The notes: a model not told the origin generated them from the sequence alone. DNA of 64,000 nt from Microseira wollei NIES-4236 (GCF_020521235.1 NZ_BLAY01000006.1:1-64000); one strand, 5' to 3'; positions 8,660 through 18,150 are shown, counted from the stretch's first letter. Made by a program: numbers and translations.

Positions 8660-9673
8660 TTATGCAATTTGCATCAAACTCGCGTACTCGGTCAACATTT
8701 CATCATAAGTTAAACTTTCGGTTTCAACTTGAGGAGTCCAAAGCAATTCAAACTTAGACAAATATTCCGGAGGAGTGGCAGCAATTCGCTCCAGCGCTTG
8801 CTTTAAATCATTAGTAGAATAGACATTACCAAACAGAGGGCGATCGTCTTCGGTTCCAATTAGCAGCGTCACCACAATATAAGAACCTGGTTCGCTATCC
8901 GAATTTGAATTAGGCTGATTTTGACTAACTTTACCATTGACATTTGTGAGAGTTTCGCCGCTAAACTTACCCCGTTCTTCAATCGAAAACTTGTTAAAAA
9001 TTGCCTCAGCTTCGTCGCGACTGCGGACGGTTTTGGAAGTTGCCGATACGTGAGTCCAGTTTTCTGGTGTTCTCAACAGTGCCAAAGCCGATTCTTGCAA
9101 TAATTCGGATAAGCCTTCTGGAGTGTCAGTAGCGATATTTAAACTCAATTGTGAAAGCTGAGTTTGAATCGAATGCGCTTGCGCCAGCAATCCGACTTGG
9201 ATTTTACTGATGGTGACGATATTGTTATCAAGTTCGCGATTGCCAGTATTGGTATAAGTCTCAGTTGTACCGGCACTGATAGCTTTCTTCTTAGATATGG
9301 CAATGGCGTAAGCGATCGCAGCCACGAGAATTGCTAAAATGATGACCAAAACAATCAGAGAAATCGGGGAATAATAGTAGCCGCCATAGCTATATCTTGG
9401 CCCAACATAGATAGTTGTGCCTCCGGATGAGTAACCCCCACCACCATAATTGGAATCCGAACCACTACTGCGACTGGGAGAATTTGAGCGGGAAGGTGCA
9501 GATCTAAACGAACCGCCGCCGCTGCGTCCTCCTCCCCTTCTTGCTTGTGCTTCTGTACCGATGTTTAGCGTTAGTTGATTGGTAGTCGGCGTTAATTGTA
9601 TATCTACCGCGTTGACCAAGAGAAACGAAACAGCGGCAGCACATAATAGCTGTAACTTTGACTTGGGTTTCAT
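8660..9673 (-). CDS. DUF1517 membrane protein
   Basis: A 337-residue DUF1517 protein, a family found in cyanobacteria and plastids. Residues 4-22 form an uncleaved or cleaved hydrophobic signal. A Ser/Gly/Arg-rich low-complexity stretch follows (residues 45-95), then a transmembrane helix (ISLIVLVIILAILVAAIAYAIAIS, about 104-127), and a soluble C-terminal domain with LQESALALLRTPENW and YIVVTLLIGTEDDRPLF. The domain probably lies on one side of the membrane; its function is unknown. The TAA stop lies inside an ATTACC-type repeat, so the last codons may derive from repeat sequence. Confidence 0.85.
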   Translation of the reverse strand: MKPKSKLQLLCAAAVSFLLVNAVDIQLTPTTNQLTLNIGTEAQARRGGGRSGGGSFRSAPSRSNSPSRSSGSDSNYGGGGYSSGGTTIYVGPRYSYGGYYYSPISLIVLVIILAILVAAIAYAIAISKKKAISAGTTETYTNTGNRELDNNIVTISKIQVGLLAQAHSIQTQLSQLSLNIATDTPEGLSELLQESALALLRTPENWTHVSATSKTVRSRDEAEAIFNKFSIEERGKFSGETLTNVNGKVSQNQPNSNSDSEPGSYIVVTLLIGTEDDRPLFGNVYSTNDLKQALERIAATPPEYLSKFELLWTPQVETESLTYDEMLTEYASLMQIA

Positions 9674-9701
9674 GGGGATGATTTGGCAACTCTGCTATGA
9701 C

Positions 9702-9836
9702 TTCATGTCCTTAGGTATCGGTAGTGTATGGATGGCTAATTGCCAGCTTGCTAATTGCTAATTGTCAATTGCCAGAGAGTCGCCATTAGCGATTAGCTAT
9801 TAGCAGTTACACAACCGTTGCCCAGGGACATGATAT
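9702..9836. repeat. ATCATGTCC-ended interspersed repeat, copy B
   Basis: TCATGTCC at 9704 and GGGACATGATAT at 9825-9836 bound the copy. Inside are GGTATCGGTAGTGTATGGATGG, GCTAATTG units and CAGTTACACAACCGTTGC, closely matching copies A (inverted) and E. Confidence 0.8.
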
Positions 9837-9929
9837 GATTTGCTTCTTTATTCTTACCGCTGGAATCATCCAATTTCCCAAATCTCGCAAGAAAGTTAAC
9901 AACAATCTCACAAACCCGGTTTCTTGAAT

Positions 9930-10087
9930 AATACCTTCGCCTTGCATCCGGCACCCTTAAGGGTGCCGCTACACAAACAAAGGCTGCCTTCGCAGCCTGC
10001 ATTTGATTTCAGCCCGCGCAGGCGGGCTTTGTCTGTGTAGCCGCACCCTTCAGGGTGCGGGCGTTTAACAAAATTGGCGAAGGTATT
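9930..10087. repeat. four-hairpin palindromic element
   Basis: Outer 12-bp inverted ends AATACCTTCGCC (9930-9941) and GGCGAAGGTATT (10076-10087) enclose four hairpins: CGGCACCC/GGGTGCCG (9949-9968), AGGCTGC/GCAGCCT (9981-9998), AGCCCGC/GCGGGCT (10011-10028) and CCGCACCC/GGGTGCGG (10041-10060). Loops are four bases. The linker GCTACACAAACAAAG recurs inside the kdpF-like gene at about 40977. It looks like a MITE or REP-type element. Confidence 0.8.
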
Positions 10088-10108
10088 GTCGAACAAACCG
10101 GGATTCTT

Positions 10109-10807
10109 TTACTCGCCACCTGTCTCTCTCAACCATTTTTCATACAAATCGGGACGCCTTGCTTTTGTTCGTTCGATTTGCTGCTGAAATCGCCACCGCC
10201 CAATCTCGCCGTGGTTCCCCGACAGCAAGACATCGGGAACTCGTAACCCGCGAAACTCTGGGGGACGGGTGTACTGGGGATAGTCCAGCAGTGTCGCCTC
10301 GAAACTCTCTGCTTTGAGGGATTCTTGCTTGCCTACTGTACCGGGACGCAATCTCACAACCCCGTTAATCAGTGCTAGTGCGGGAATTTCGCCGCAAGTT
10401 AGGACAAAATCGCCTAAAGATACCTCGCGAGTCACTAAATCCAGCACTCGCTCATCTACGCCTTCGTAATGTCCGCAAATCACCACCAGTTGGTCGTAAT
10501 GGGTGGCTAATTCTTTGAGTAGACCTTGATTCAGGGTTTGACCTTGCGGCGTCATCAGGATAACGTCGCGTTTGGGTAAGACGGGTAGCGACTCGATGGC
10601 GGCAAAAATGGGTTCTGGTTTCATCAGCATCCCGACGCCGCCGCCGTAGGGTTCGTCATCTACCCGGCGATGCTTATCTGTAGCGAAATCTCTAGGATTG
10701 ACTAGATTAACTTGAGCTATCTGTTTTTCGAGAGCTTTTCCCAGCAATCCCGAACTCAGGGGAGATGCGAAAAAATCTGGAAATAGAGTTATAACATCAA
10801 ATCGCAC
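10109..10807 (-). CDS. trmD: TrmD, tRNA (guanine37-N1)-methyltransferase
   Basis: A 232-residue TrmD, which methylates G37 of tRNAs reading CNN codons using S-adenosylmethionine and so prevents frameshifting. The start MRFDVITLFPDFF, the YGGGVGMLMKPEPIF segment, the trefoil-knot binding motif (ICGHYEGVDERV) and SLGDFVLTCGEIPAL are all present, as is the C-terminal DLYEKWLRE. Length is normal. The cyanobacterial gene is not in the rpsP-rimM-trmD-rplS operon seen in many bacteria; no partner lies here. Confidence 0.96.
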   Translation of the reverse strand: MRFDVITLFPDFFASPLSSGLLGKALEKQIAQVNLVNPRDFATDKHRRVDDEPYGGGVGMLMKPEPIFAAIESLPVLPKRDVILMTPQGQTLNQGLLKELATHYDQLVVICGHYEGVDERVLDLVTREVSLGDFVLTCGEIPALALINGVVRLRPGTVGKQESLKAESFEATLLDYPQYTRPPEFRGLRVPDVLLSGNHGEIGRWRFQQQIERTKARRPDLYEKWLRETGGE

Positions 10808-11270
10808 GGGTTTTGAGTTGAAATTGAGTTGGCAAATCTTGAGAAAAACTAAAACATTCCTGATGTTAACAGGGATGGGTCAAATCGTTTGACACTCACG
10901 ACTCTAGAGAGACGGTGATTCTTGGTGCAATGACTCACGGTTACACCACAGGTTTAGACCAATCGCCCAAAAGGGTAATCTCCTAGAGCGTAAAATATTC
11001 TTTAGTGAGTGCTTTCGTCTCCCACGCTCGCTCCTACTCTTTTGACACGGGGTTTTCGCGGTAAACTCTATAATTAACCTTGCACCAAATTTTGTGCCCG
11101 TCGCTGGATAGAGATTATGCCCAAAGAGAGATGGAAACGCGATTAATAATTGCTTCATGAGATATCTAATAAGCTAAAATTATGTGTTAACCGTCACGCT
11201 CATAAGCCAAAACCCAGCCCCGCTTGTCAGGGGGGTCCAGGGGGGATCGCCAGGAGAGAGAAGCAACACA
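10808..11270. other. intergenic region between trmD and cphB
   Basis: No gene is supported. Divergent promoters for trmD and cphB must lie here. Near the cphB end, GGGGGTCCAGGGGGGAT and the GGAGAGAG ribosome-binding site just before the ATG at 11271 are visible. An 84-codon antisense frame (10904-11158) shows no protein character. Confidence 0.5.
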
Positions 11271-12119
11271 ATGCAACAGTTAGAATTGCAAGCCTTGGAA
11301 ACCAGAAAACCCCAATCAACCAAAACCGCCATCATGGTGATTGGCGGCGCTGAAGATAAAGTTCACGGACGGGAGATCTTGCACACTTTTTTTTACCGTG
11401 CCGGATCGGCTGATGCTCAAATCGCGATTGTACCATCGGCGAGTCGAGAACCCGCGATTATTGGCGAACGGTATCGCGGCATCTTTAATGAGATGGGTGC
11501 TAAGCGAATTGAAGTGCTGGATATACGCGATCGCGATCAGTGCGAAGATGCGGCAGTCCACGAATACCTAGAGGTGTGTACGGGGGTATTCCTCACCGGC
11601 GGCGATCAACTGCGCCTGTGCGGACTGCTTGCGGATACGGTGTTGATGGAAAAATTGCGCCTGCGCGTCCAGATGGGTCAAATTACCCTGGCGGGAACCA
11701 GCGCCGGAGCAGCCGTCATGGGTCACCATATGATAGCAGGGGGCGGTAGCGGCGAATGTCCCAACCGTTCTTTAGTCGATATGGCAACGGGGCTTGGTAT
11801 TATACCAGAAGTTGTGGTAGATCAGCACTTTCACAACCGCAACCGCATGGCGAGATTGATGAGCGCGATCGCAGCCCATCCGGACCGTCTGGGTATCGGC
11901 ATCGATGAAGATACCTGTGCCTTGTTCGAGCAAGATGGTATCCTGCAAGTGGTGGGCAAAGGGACGGTAACCATCGTCGATCCAGGGGAAGTGTCCTACA
12001 CCAACCAGCCTTTGATCGGCGCCACCGACCCGATTAGCATTCACAATTTACGAGTACATATTCTCAGCTATGGTCAGCGCTACGACCTGCACCAGCGTGC
12101 AATTATTCCTACAGGCTGA
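11271..12119 (+). CDS. cphB: CphB, cyanophycinase
   Basis: A 282-residue cyanophycinase, a serine peptidase of family S51 that cuts cyanophycin into beta-Asp-Arg dipeptides. The nucleophile lies in LAGTSAGAAVMG. IMVIGGAEDKVHGREILHTFF near the start, the FLTGGDQLRL motif and the DQHFHNRNRMARL segment with the expected His are all present. The frame extends 29 codons upstream to a GTG, but the ATG at 11271 follows GGAGAGAG at good spacing and begins at the usual N-terminus. It precedes cphA by 250 bp on the same strand, the classic cyanobacterial cphBA arrangement. Confidence 0.95.
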   Translation: MQQLELQALETRKPQSTKTAIMVIGGAEDKVHGREILHTFFYRAGSADAQIAIVPSASREPAIIGERYRGIFNEMGAKRIEVLDIRDRDQCEDAAVHEYLEVCTGVFLTGGDQLRLCGLLADTVLMEKLRLRVQMGQITLAGTSAGAAVMGHHMIAGGGSGECPNRSLVDMATGLGIIPEVVVDQHFHNRNRMARLMSAIAAHPDRLGIGIDEDTCALFEQDGILQVVGKGTVTIVDPGEVSYTNQPLIGATDPISIHNLRVHILSYGQRYDLHQRAIIPTG

Positions 12120-12369
12120 AGCAGATGGCGATCCCCGACACAAATCCATAGTGAGATAGCATAGGAGGTTTGAGAGCGCTAGATGTTCGCCTTCTATGGT
12201 TTTCTCGATAGAGTATTTTTGCCATGCGTTGCCACGAGTCTTGCGTTTTTAAACCCCAATTTCACCGGAAAAATGTTCGTAATGAACAGTTTTATGAGGA
12301 GGCCAGGTGTAAATATATAGGGTTCTCCTCAATCCTTGCTTGTCGCCAACAGATCCCCGGACTATTACT

Positions 12370-15054
12370 ATGAAAATTCTGAAAATCCAGACGTTACGCG
12401 GTCCTAACTATTGGAGTATTCGACGCCACAAACTGGTGGTCATGCGTCTTGATTTGGAGGATTTGGCAGACAAGCCATCAGATCGCATCTCCGGCTTTTA
12501 CGAAGGCTTGCTGCGGGTGCTACCCTCTTTGGAAGAGCATTTCTGCGCCCCTGGGTGTCGGGGCGGTTTCCTTCAGCGAGTGCGGGAGGGAACTTATATG
12601 GGGCACATTGTGGAACATGTCGCCCTGGAACTGCAAACCCTCGCAGGTATGAATGTAGGCTTCGGACGCACGCGGGAAACCGCTACCCCAGGCATTTACC
12701 AAGTGGTAATCGAGTACCTGGACGAACAAGCAGGGCGCTATGCAGCCAGGGCGGCGGTGCGGTTGTGCCAGAGTATCGTCGATACCGGCAGCTATCCTGA
12801 AGCAGAATTAGCCCAAGATTTGCAAGACCTCAAGGAAATGTGTTCGGATTCAGCCTTGGGGCCTTCAACAGAAACTATTGTTAAAGAAGCAGAAGCGCGG
12901 GGAATTCCCTGGCGCTATTTAAATGCCCGCGCCTTGGTGCAATTCGGCTATGGAATTTACAGCAAGCGCATCCAGGCTACTTTGAGCGAGTATACCGGGA
13001 TTTTGGGCGTCGAGTTGGCTTGCGATAAAGAAAGCACGAAACAAGTTTTGCGCGATGGGGGAGTGCCAGTACCGCGCGGCACGGTTGTATATTACCTGGA
13101 TGATTTGGCGGATGCGATCGCAGATATCGGCGGCTACCCCATCGTGATCAAACCCCTCGACGGTCACCACGGCAAGGGCATCACCCTCAACATCAATTCT
13201 TGGGAACAAGCAGAAGTCGCCTACGACGCCGCTAAAGGCGAATCTAAAGGAGTGATTGTAGAACGCTACTACACCGGACGCGACCACCGAGTCCTAGTCG
13301 TCAACGGCAAGGTCGTCGCCGTCGCGGAACGAGTCCCCGCCCACGTCGTCGGCAATGGCAAATTAACCGTATCAGAATTAATCGAAGCAACCAATCGCGA
13401 CCCCCGACGCGGCACGGGACACGAAAACGTCCTGACAAAAATCGAACTCGACCGCACTTCCTGGGATCTATTAAAAGAACAAGGATATACCCTCGATACA
13501 GTGCTGGAATCGGGTCAAATTTGTTACTTGAGGGCCACCGCAAACCTCAGTACCGGAGGCATAGCCGTAGACCGCACCGACGATATCCATCCGGAAAATA
13601 TCTGGATCGCCCAACGGGTGGCCAAAATCATCGGACTTGACATTGCAGGCATTGATGTGGTAACGGCGGATATCAGCAAACCATTGCGCGAAACCGGAGG
13701 CGTAATCGTTGAAGTCAACGCCGCCCCAGGATTCCGGATGCACGTTTCTCCCAGCGAAGGGCTACCCCGCAACGTCGCCGCCCCAGTTCTGGATATGTTA
13801 TTCCCCCCCGGAACCCCCAGTCGCATTCCGATTTTGGCGGTAACCGGGACTAACGGCAAAACCACCACAACCCGACTGCTGGCGCATATCTACAAGCAAA
13901 CCGGGTTGACCGTTGGCTACACCACCACCGACGGCACTTATATCGGCGATTATTTAGTCGAAAAAGGCGATAATACAGGCCCCCAAAGCGCCCAAATGCT
14001 GCTTTACGACCCCACGGTAGAAGTGGCAGTCCTGGAAGCGGCGCGGGGCGGTATCCTGCGGTCGGGGTTGGGATTTGACGCCTCGGACGTGGGGGTGGTG
14101 TTGAACGTCGCGGCGGATCACCTGGGAATTGGGGATATCGATACCGTAGATCAATTAGCCAACCTCAAGAGTGTGGTAGCGGAAGCAGTTCTACCCAAAG
14201 GCTACGCCGTCCTCAACGCCGATGACCCCTTAGTCGTGGAAATGGCGAAGCGGACAAAGGCGCAAATCGCTTACTTTTCCCTCAACCCAGAAAATGAAAT
14301 CGTTAAAGCCCACACCCAGCAAAGCGGCGTCGCGGCAATGTACGAAAACGGGTATTTATCGATATTAAAGGGGGATTGGACGCTGCGAATCGAACAAGCA
14401 ATCAACGTACCCCTGACAATGGGAGGCAAAGCGCCGTTTATGATTGCCAATGCCTTGGCGGCTTCCTTGGCGGCGTTTGTCCAAGGCGTGGGAATAGATT
14501 ATATCCGCAAGGGCTTGACAACATTCCGCGCTTCTGCTAGCCAAACGCCGGGAAGGATGAATTTGTTTAATTTAGGCAACTATCACGCTTTGGTGGATTA
14601 TGCCCACAATCCGGCGAGTTACGAGGCTTTGGGCAATTTTATCCGGAATTGGCCTGGGGAAAGGATTGGCGTGGTAGGTGGACCGGGCGATCGCCGCGAT
14701 GAAGACTTTGTGACGTTGGGTAAACTTTCGGCAAATATCTTTGACCGAATTATTGTCAAGGAAGATGACGATACCAGGGGACGCGATCGCGGTGCAGCAG
14801 CGGGGTTAATTATCCAAGGAATTGGGCAAGCGAAGCCAGATTGTCGCTACGAATCGATTCTAGATGAAACAACGGCGATTAATACAGCTTTAGATAGCGC
14901 CACTCCCAATAGTTTGGTGGTAATTTTACCCGAAACCGTATCTCGCGCCATTGAATTAATCGAAGCGCGTCGCCCCATCCCCGAACAAGTACAGCAAGTC
15001 AATGGGGTGGAAGTTACCAACAGTGTAAAATCTTCGCTGGCTAATCAGATTTAA
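12370..15054 (+). CDS. cphA: CphA, cyanophycin synthetase
   Basis: An 894-residue cyanophycin synthetase, which polymerises aspartate and arginine into the nitrogen store multi-L-arginyl-poly-L-aspartate using ATP. Domains in order: an N-terminal cyanophycin-specific region (1-160), an ATP-grasp domain (about 210-480) with PIVIKPLDGHHGKGI and VIVEVNAAPGFRMH, and a Mur-ligase-like domain starting at about 490 with the P-loop VTGTNGKTTTT and later VDYAHNPASYEAL and VGGPGDRRDED. The ATG at 12370 begins the usual MKILKIQTLRGPNYWS; ten upstream codons are not conserved. A strong terminator follows 20 bp after the stop. Confidence 0.97.
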   Translation: MKILKIQTLRGPNYWSIRRHKLVVMRLDLEDLADKPSDRISGFYEGLLRVLPSLEEHFCAPGCRGGFLQRVREGTYMGHIVEHVALELQTLAGMNVGFGRTRETATPGIYQVVIEYLDEQAGRYAARAAVRLCQSIVDTGSYPEAELAQDLQDLKEMCSDSALGPSTETIVKEAEARGIPWRYLNARALVQFGYGIYSKRIQATLSEYTGILGVELACDKESTKQVLRDGGVPVPRGTVVYYLDDLADAIADIGGYPIVIKPLDGHHGKGITLNINSWEQAEVAYDAAKGESKGVIVERYYTGRDHRVLVVNGKVVAVAERVPAHVVGNGKLTVSELIEATNRDPRRGTGHENVLTKIELDRTSWDLLKEQGYTLDTVLESGQICYLRATANLSTGGIAVDRTDDIHPENIWIAQRVAKIIGLDIAGIDVVTADISKPLRETGGVIVEVNAAPGFRMHVSPSEGLPRNVAAPVLDMLFPPGTPSRIPILAVTGTNGKTTTTRLLAHIYKQTGLTVGYTTTDGTYIGDYLVEKGDNTGPQSAQMLLYDPTVEVAVLEAARGGILRSGLGFDASDVGVVLNVAADHLGIGDIDTVDQLANLKSVVAEAVLPKGYAVLNADDPLVVEMAKRTKAQIAYFSLNPENEIVKAHTQQSGVAAMYENGYLSILKGDWTLRIEQAINVPLTMGGKAPFMIANALAASLAAFVQGVGIDYIRKGLTTFRASASQTPGRMNLFNLGNYHALVDYAHNPASYEALGNFIRNWPGERIGVVGGPGDRRDEDFVTLGKLSANIFDRIIVKEDDDTRGRDRGAAAGLIIQGIGQAKPDCRYESILDETTAINTALDSATPNSLVVILPETVSRAIELIEARRPIPEQVQQVNGVEVTNSVKSSLANQI

Positions 15055-15074
15055 GCGATTTAGAAGCTGGCAGG

Positions 15075-15107
15075 ATAGGGGAGGTATTAGCCTCCCCTAT
15101 TTTGTTT
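15075..15107 (+). terminator. rho-independent terminator of cphA
   Basis: A perfect 10-bp stem ATAGGGGAGG / CCTCCCCTAT with a six-base TATTAG loop is followed by TTTTGTTT. It lies 20 bp after the cphA stop. A near-identical 55-bp sequence, stem included, occurs at 16705-16758. Confidence 0.9.
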
Positions 15108-15234
15108 GGGGGTAAATTCTTTGTAGTTGAATTGTGCGCGAGCGACGACAGCAACGATAATGAAGGTAGACAATGCCCATCCTACAACTAATCGATGATA
15201 ACAAGGATGCAAAGTATTAAACTGCAAAGTAGCC

Positions 15235-15903
15235 TCAATGTGAGTAAAGCTGTTTTGACAGATGTTGAAAGCTGGCGCGTTCGTTGAGATGTGGAAAAGG
15301 CTTGTTAGGAACAGATACACCCAGGAAGCGACACAATGGTTCCCAACCCTCTTTCACTTGGTAAACTAACAGCCGCTCTGGTGGAACAAAACGCTTTACC
15401 TCTTCAATGTGTTGATTGAAAATCCCTTTAGCGTATTGCTTATCCTCAAATTTCCCTTGAAAATCCTTCAGCCAAACATCTTGATCCACCATGCGGAAGA
15501 TGCGAACTAGACTCCGCGTCCTTGGAGAAAACGGGAGCGATAAGGTCATCTTTAACTTCTGCCAACCTTTTGGCGCTGCTTGATAGATGGTGTTCAAGGT
15601 ACTCTCATGCCAACTATCCACATCTCGAATATTCAACACAACTTTAGCATCAGGATAGTGCTGCATCAGTTGACGATAGTAACGATAACCTGGGTAATCT
15701 ACTATTGCTTGGTAGCCATCAAACAAAGCATCCCAGTTGACAGGTTTTCCATTACTGGCATCCTCCCAAAACGTTACATCAGAGGGGTGTCTCATGAATT
15801 CTACCATGTGGTAGCACTTACAAAAGCCCAGTTCTTCTAAAGCGGTTTTGAGAGATAGCGTTCCCGTTCGTGCGAAACCTGCACCAATAACCTTAATTGC
15901 CAT
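15235..15903 (-). CDS. sulfotransferase family protein
   Basis: A 222-residue sulfotransferase-type protein of the short P-loop group often annotated as sulfotransferase family 4. The N-terminal VIGAGFARTGTLSLKTALEELG contains the 5'-phosphosulfate loop. VVLNIRDVDSWHESTLNTIY is the 3'-phosphate-binding strand and helix, and LLVYQVKEGWEPLCRFLGV near the end is also typical. It would transfer sulfate from PAPS to an unknown acceptor. The ATG at 15903 begins the conserved MAIKVIGAGF; four upstream codons are dispensable. It converges with cphA. Confidence 0.85.
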   Translation of the reverse strand: MAIKVIGAGFARTGTLSLKTALEELGFCKCYHMVEFMRHPSDVTFWEDASNGKPVNWDALFDGYQAIVDYPGYRYYRQLMQHYPDAKVVLNIRDVDSWHESTLNTIYQAAPKGWQKLKMTLSLPFSPRTRSLVRIFRMVDQDVWLKDFQGKFEDKQYAKGIFNQHIEEVKRFVPPERLLVYQVKEGWEPLCRFLGVSVPNKPFPHLNERASFQHLSKQLYSH

Positions 15904-15979
15904 AAATTCCCCCATATTTTGCTTCCATTAAAGGCCAAAGTCCACGGCAGCATGTCAGGAAAGCCATTAGCTCTTCTGT

Positions 15980-16054
15980 GTAGGTTGGGTTGAACGTAAG
16001 TGAAACCCAACAAGCCAAGCTAAATTTGGGTTTCGTACACTGGGCCCAACCTAC
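15980..16054. repeat. GTAGGTTGGGTT inverted repeat
   Basis: GTAGGTTGGGTT (15980) faces GGGCCCAACCTAC (about 16042-16054), with AACCCAA / TTGGGTTTCGTAC inside. A shorter relative with TTGTAGGTTGGGTTTCGTACC and AACCCAACCTAC lies at 44258-44285. This is a common cyanobacterial interspersed repeat type. Confidence 0.7.
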
Positions 16055-16099
16055 AAAGTTGACATGCTCCCAAAGCCCACTAGCTTAAGTATAGATAAA

Positions 16100-16235
16100 T
16101 AACTCAAGTTGCTAGTTAACTCATGAATAGAAGCTAATGGCTAATGGCTAATGGCTAATGTCAGTACAAATCCTATATTAGCAAGCTCGCAATTAGCAAC
16201 GCCAAAGTTTATAACTAGCAACTTGCGTTAGTTAT
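16100..16235. repeat. TAACTCAAGTTGCTAGT-ended element, copy 1
   Basis: Inverted ends TAACTCAAGTTGCTAGT (16100-16116) and ACTAGCAACTTGCGTTA (about 16214-16230) enclose GCTAATG heptamers, a TCAGTACAAATCCTATATTA core (16157) and AATTAGC units. A second copy with the same ends but different filling lies at 22437-22626. Confidence 0.8.
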
Positions 16236-16259
16236 AAGGTTGAGGCCATTCGTGACATA

Positions 16260-16290
16260 GGGGAAAGGCAATCAACGATTGCCTTTCCCC
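16260..16290. terminator. strong hairpin downstream of the first tatA copy
   Basis: Perfect 13-bp arms GGGGAAAGGCAAT / ATTGCCTTTCCCC with a CAACG loop. No T-run follows on either strand, so it may be a processing or attenuation structure and not a classic terminator. The surrounding region 15904-16454 has no gene. Confidence 0.5.
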
Positions 16291-16454
16291 TCTCCCCGAC
16301 CCGGTGAGATTCTGATTATCATTCCCGATTAATTTGAGTATATTCGCTCATTGACATTCATTCCACTTTCTTAACCTGTCACGAATCGAGCTGCATGAAC
16401 TACGTTCGCAACCAAGGATGAAAATCCATCTCACCTGCTATTTTCAAGACAGGT

Positions 16455-16640
16455 CTAATCTTTAGTTTTTACTTCTTCCGCTGGTGCATCTTTCTCTGTT
16501 TCCGGGTTATTCATCTCTTCTTTAAAACCCCGTAAAGTTTTAGCCAAGGCGCGTCCCATTTCTGGAATTTTCTGAGGGCAAAATATTAGAAGTGCTACTC
16601 CGGCAATAATTCCCATTTCAGGCAATCCTAATCCAAACAT
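16455..16640 (-). CDS. tatA: TatA/E-like twin-arginine translocase subunit, divergent copy
   Basis: A 61-residue TatA-type protein: an N-terminal transmembrane helix (residues 8-20), a hinge, an amphipathic helix (IPEMGRALAKTLRGFKEEM) and an acidic tail. TatA oligomers form the channel that moves folded proteins across the thylakoid or plasma membrane. The usual FGPKKIP hinge is FCPQKIP here, losing the conserved glycine and one lysine. The copy at 22877-23071 keeps the normal hinge. The two share more than half of their sequence, including the leader upstream of the start, so they are paralogues from a duplication. This one may be weakened. Confidence 0.85.
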   Translation of the reverse strand: MFGLGLPEMGIIAGVALLIFCPQKIPEMGRALAKTLRGFKEEMNNPETEKDAPAEEVKTKD

Positions 16641-16724
16641 ATCAGTCTCCTTTTATCTATTTTTAGGGCAACTTTCAACAAATAAACCCGTTTTCTATGA
16701 GAAAACGTTTTAGAAGCTTGCAAG

Positions 16725-16758
16725 ATAGGGGAGGTAATAGCCTCCCCTATTTTGTTTT
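16725..16758. terminator. duplicate of the cphA terminator
   Basis: The same ATAGGGGAGG / CCTCCCCTAT stem with a TAATAG loop and TTTTGTTTT on the plus side. It lies six bases from the stop of the minus-strand RTX gene fragment and could act in both directions. Confidence 0.75.
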
Positions 16759-16763
16759 GGTAG

Positions 16764-18008
16764 TTAAACCGATATAAAAAGCTGCTGCGTAATCAGATTA
16801 GCCTGTATCCCATTCAAAGTAGCCAACAGTTCGCCAGTATCTTTGGCGCTAATTAGAGTATTGTTGTTGGTTTGGGCGATCGCTAACTGTGCAAAACTCA
16901 AACCACCACCCAAACCAATCAAATCTTGACCAATTTGGAAATCAGTAACTACATCGCTACCTTTTCCACTGGTCAAGACAAAAATGTCGTTGCCGCTACC
17001 GCCTGACAGCAGGTCATTACCTACATCGCCGCTGAGAACATCGTTTCCTGCACCACCAATCAAAGTGTCATTAGCTTTACCCCCGTAGAGAGTATCATCG
17101 CCTTCTTCCCCATTCAGCTTATCTTCTCGTTCATTACCAAAGAGTAAGTCATTGCCAGCACCGCCGCATAGTTCATCGCGATCTCTACCTCCGTAAATAG
17201 CGTCATTTCCATCACCACCGCACAGACTGTCATTACCTACATCGCCGAAGAGTAGGTCGTTACCAGCATCGCCAAATACGATGTCATCATTTTGACCACC
17301 GCGTAGCGTATCATTACCGTCTTCGGCGAAGATAGTATCATTGCCAGCGTTACCGTTAAGCAAGTCATCACCGCCACCGCCAAAGATTAAATCGCTACCA
17401 CCGAAATCGCTATCGCCAAAAATGGTATCGTTACCCTTGTCTCCAAGCAAAGTATCGTTGCCGCGATCGCCAAAAATCCAGTCATTATCTTGACCGCCCC
17501 GCACAAAATCGTTACCTTGACCGCCCCGCAGAGTATCGCTACCCAAACCGCCGAATAAATTATCGTTAGCTGCTTTACCGAATAACCAATCATCCCCAGC
17601 TTTACCGTCAAGTGCATCGTTAACGGAAGTACCGATGAGGATATCGTTACTGTCGCTGCCAAATTGGGTGTTATCCACAGGATTTAACAGCGGAAGATTG
17701 TTAATATCAGGACGCACAAAGCTGTCGCCGAAACCATCTGGATCTGGCGGTAACTTAGGACTGACGGTAGGGATGGCATCGCCCAGTTTGACAATGAAGA
17801 TGTCAGAAGTCCCAAAAAACCCAACAGCAGTCAGGTTAGCTTCTCCCTCACCGGGGTCGAAGTCTGCCGTAACTTGGAAACTTCCTGTGGTGTAGGTGTT
17901 GCCGCTACTATCGATGGCGATCCTATTACCACGGTCATCACCATTGCCGCCCAGTTTTTTAGCCCAGACGTAATTGCCCCCCGAGTCTAATTTGGTGATG
18001 AAGATGTC
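16764..18008 (-). pseudogene. 3' part of a DUF4347/SBBP/RTX calcium-binding protein, split by a TnpB element
   Basis: The frame is open on the minus strand from the TnpB element boundary to the stop at 16764 and has no start of its own. It begins with an SBBP-type beta-propeller repeat (DIFITKLDSGGNYVWAKKLG, then NTYTTGSFQVTADFDPGEG) and a second partial repeat, then a proline-rich linker and about a dozen GGxGxD nonapeptide repeats that bind calcium as a beta-roll. The C-terminal SGKGSDVVTDFQIGQDLIG is typical of secreted RTX proteins. The N-terminal DUF4347 part lies beyond the element at about 19290-19651. The middle of the protein is missing, so the insertion was accompanied by a deletion or rearrangement. 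Confidence 0.8.
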
Positions 18009-18150
18009 TTGACAACTCCTCGCCGTTGAACGACGAGGATTCTTCCTTCATCCAACATTGCCTCTAAAAGCAGTGCCTTTAGATGGTCTTACACGTTGTC
18101 TGGAAGCAGTAGCGAGATGCCCTCCCGCCAAGATCCGTAAACCTTCATCC
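18008..18150 (-). ncRNA. candidate TnpB guide (omega) RNA
   Basis: In IS605 elements the guide RNA overlaps the 3' end of tnpB and runs through the right-end hairpin, and its guide is the flanking DNA. Here that RNA would end at the 18018-18038 hairpin and read into the RTX gene beginning at GACATCTTC. The 5' boundary is not determined. Confidence 0.4.

Noticed and set aside
9930-10087. structured RNA gene
   Set aside because: The hairpins share linker sequence with another copy inside a gene and have inverted ends, which fits a mobile repeat better than a conserved RNA.
10904-11158. 84-codon minus-strand frame upstream of cphB
   Set aside because: No recognisable features, and low-complexity basic composition typical of chance frames.
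15087-15320. 77-codon minus-strand frame overlapping the sulfotransferase end
   Set aside because: It shares DNA with the sulfotransferase C-terminus and the cphA terminator region; a hydrophobic stretch alone is not enough support.
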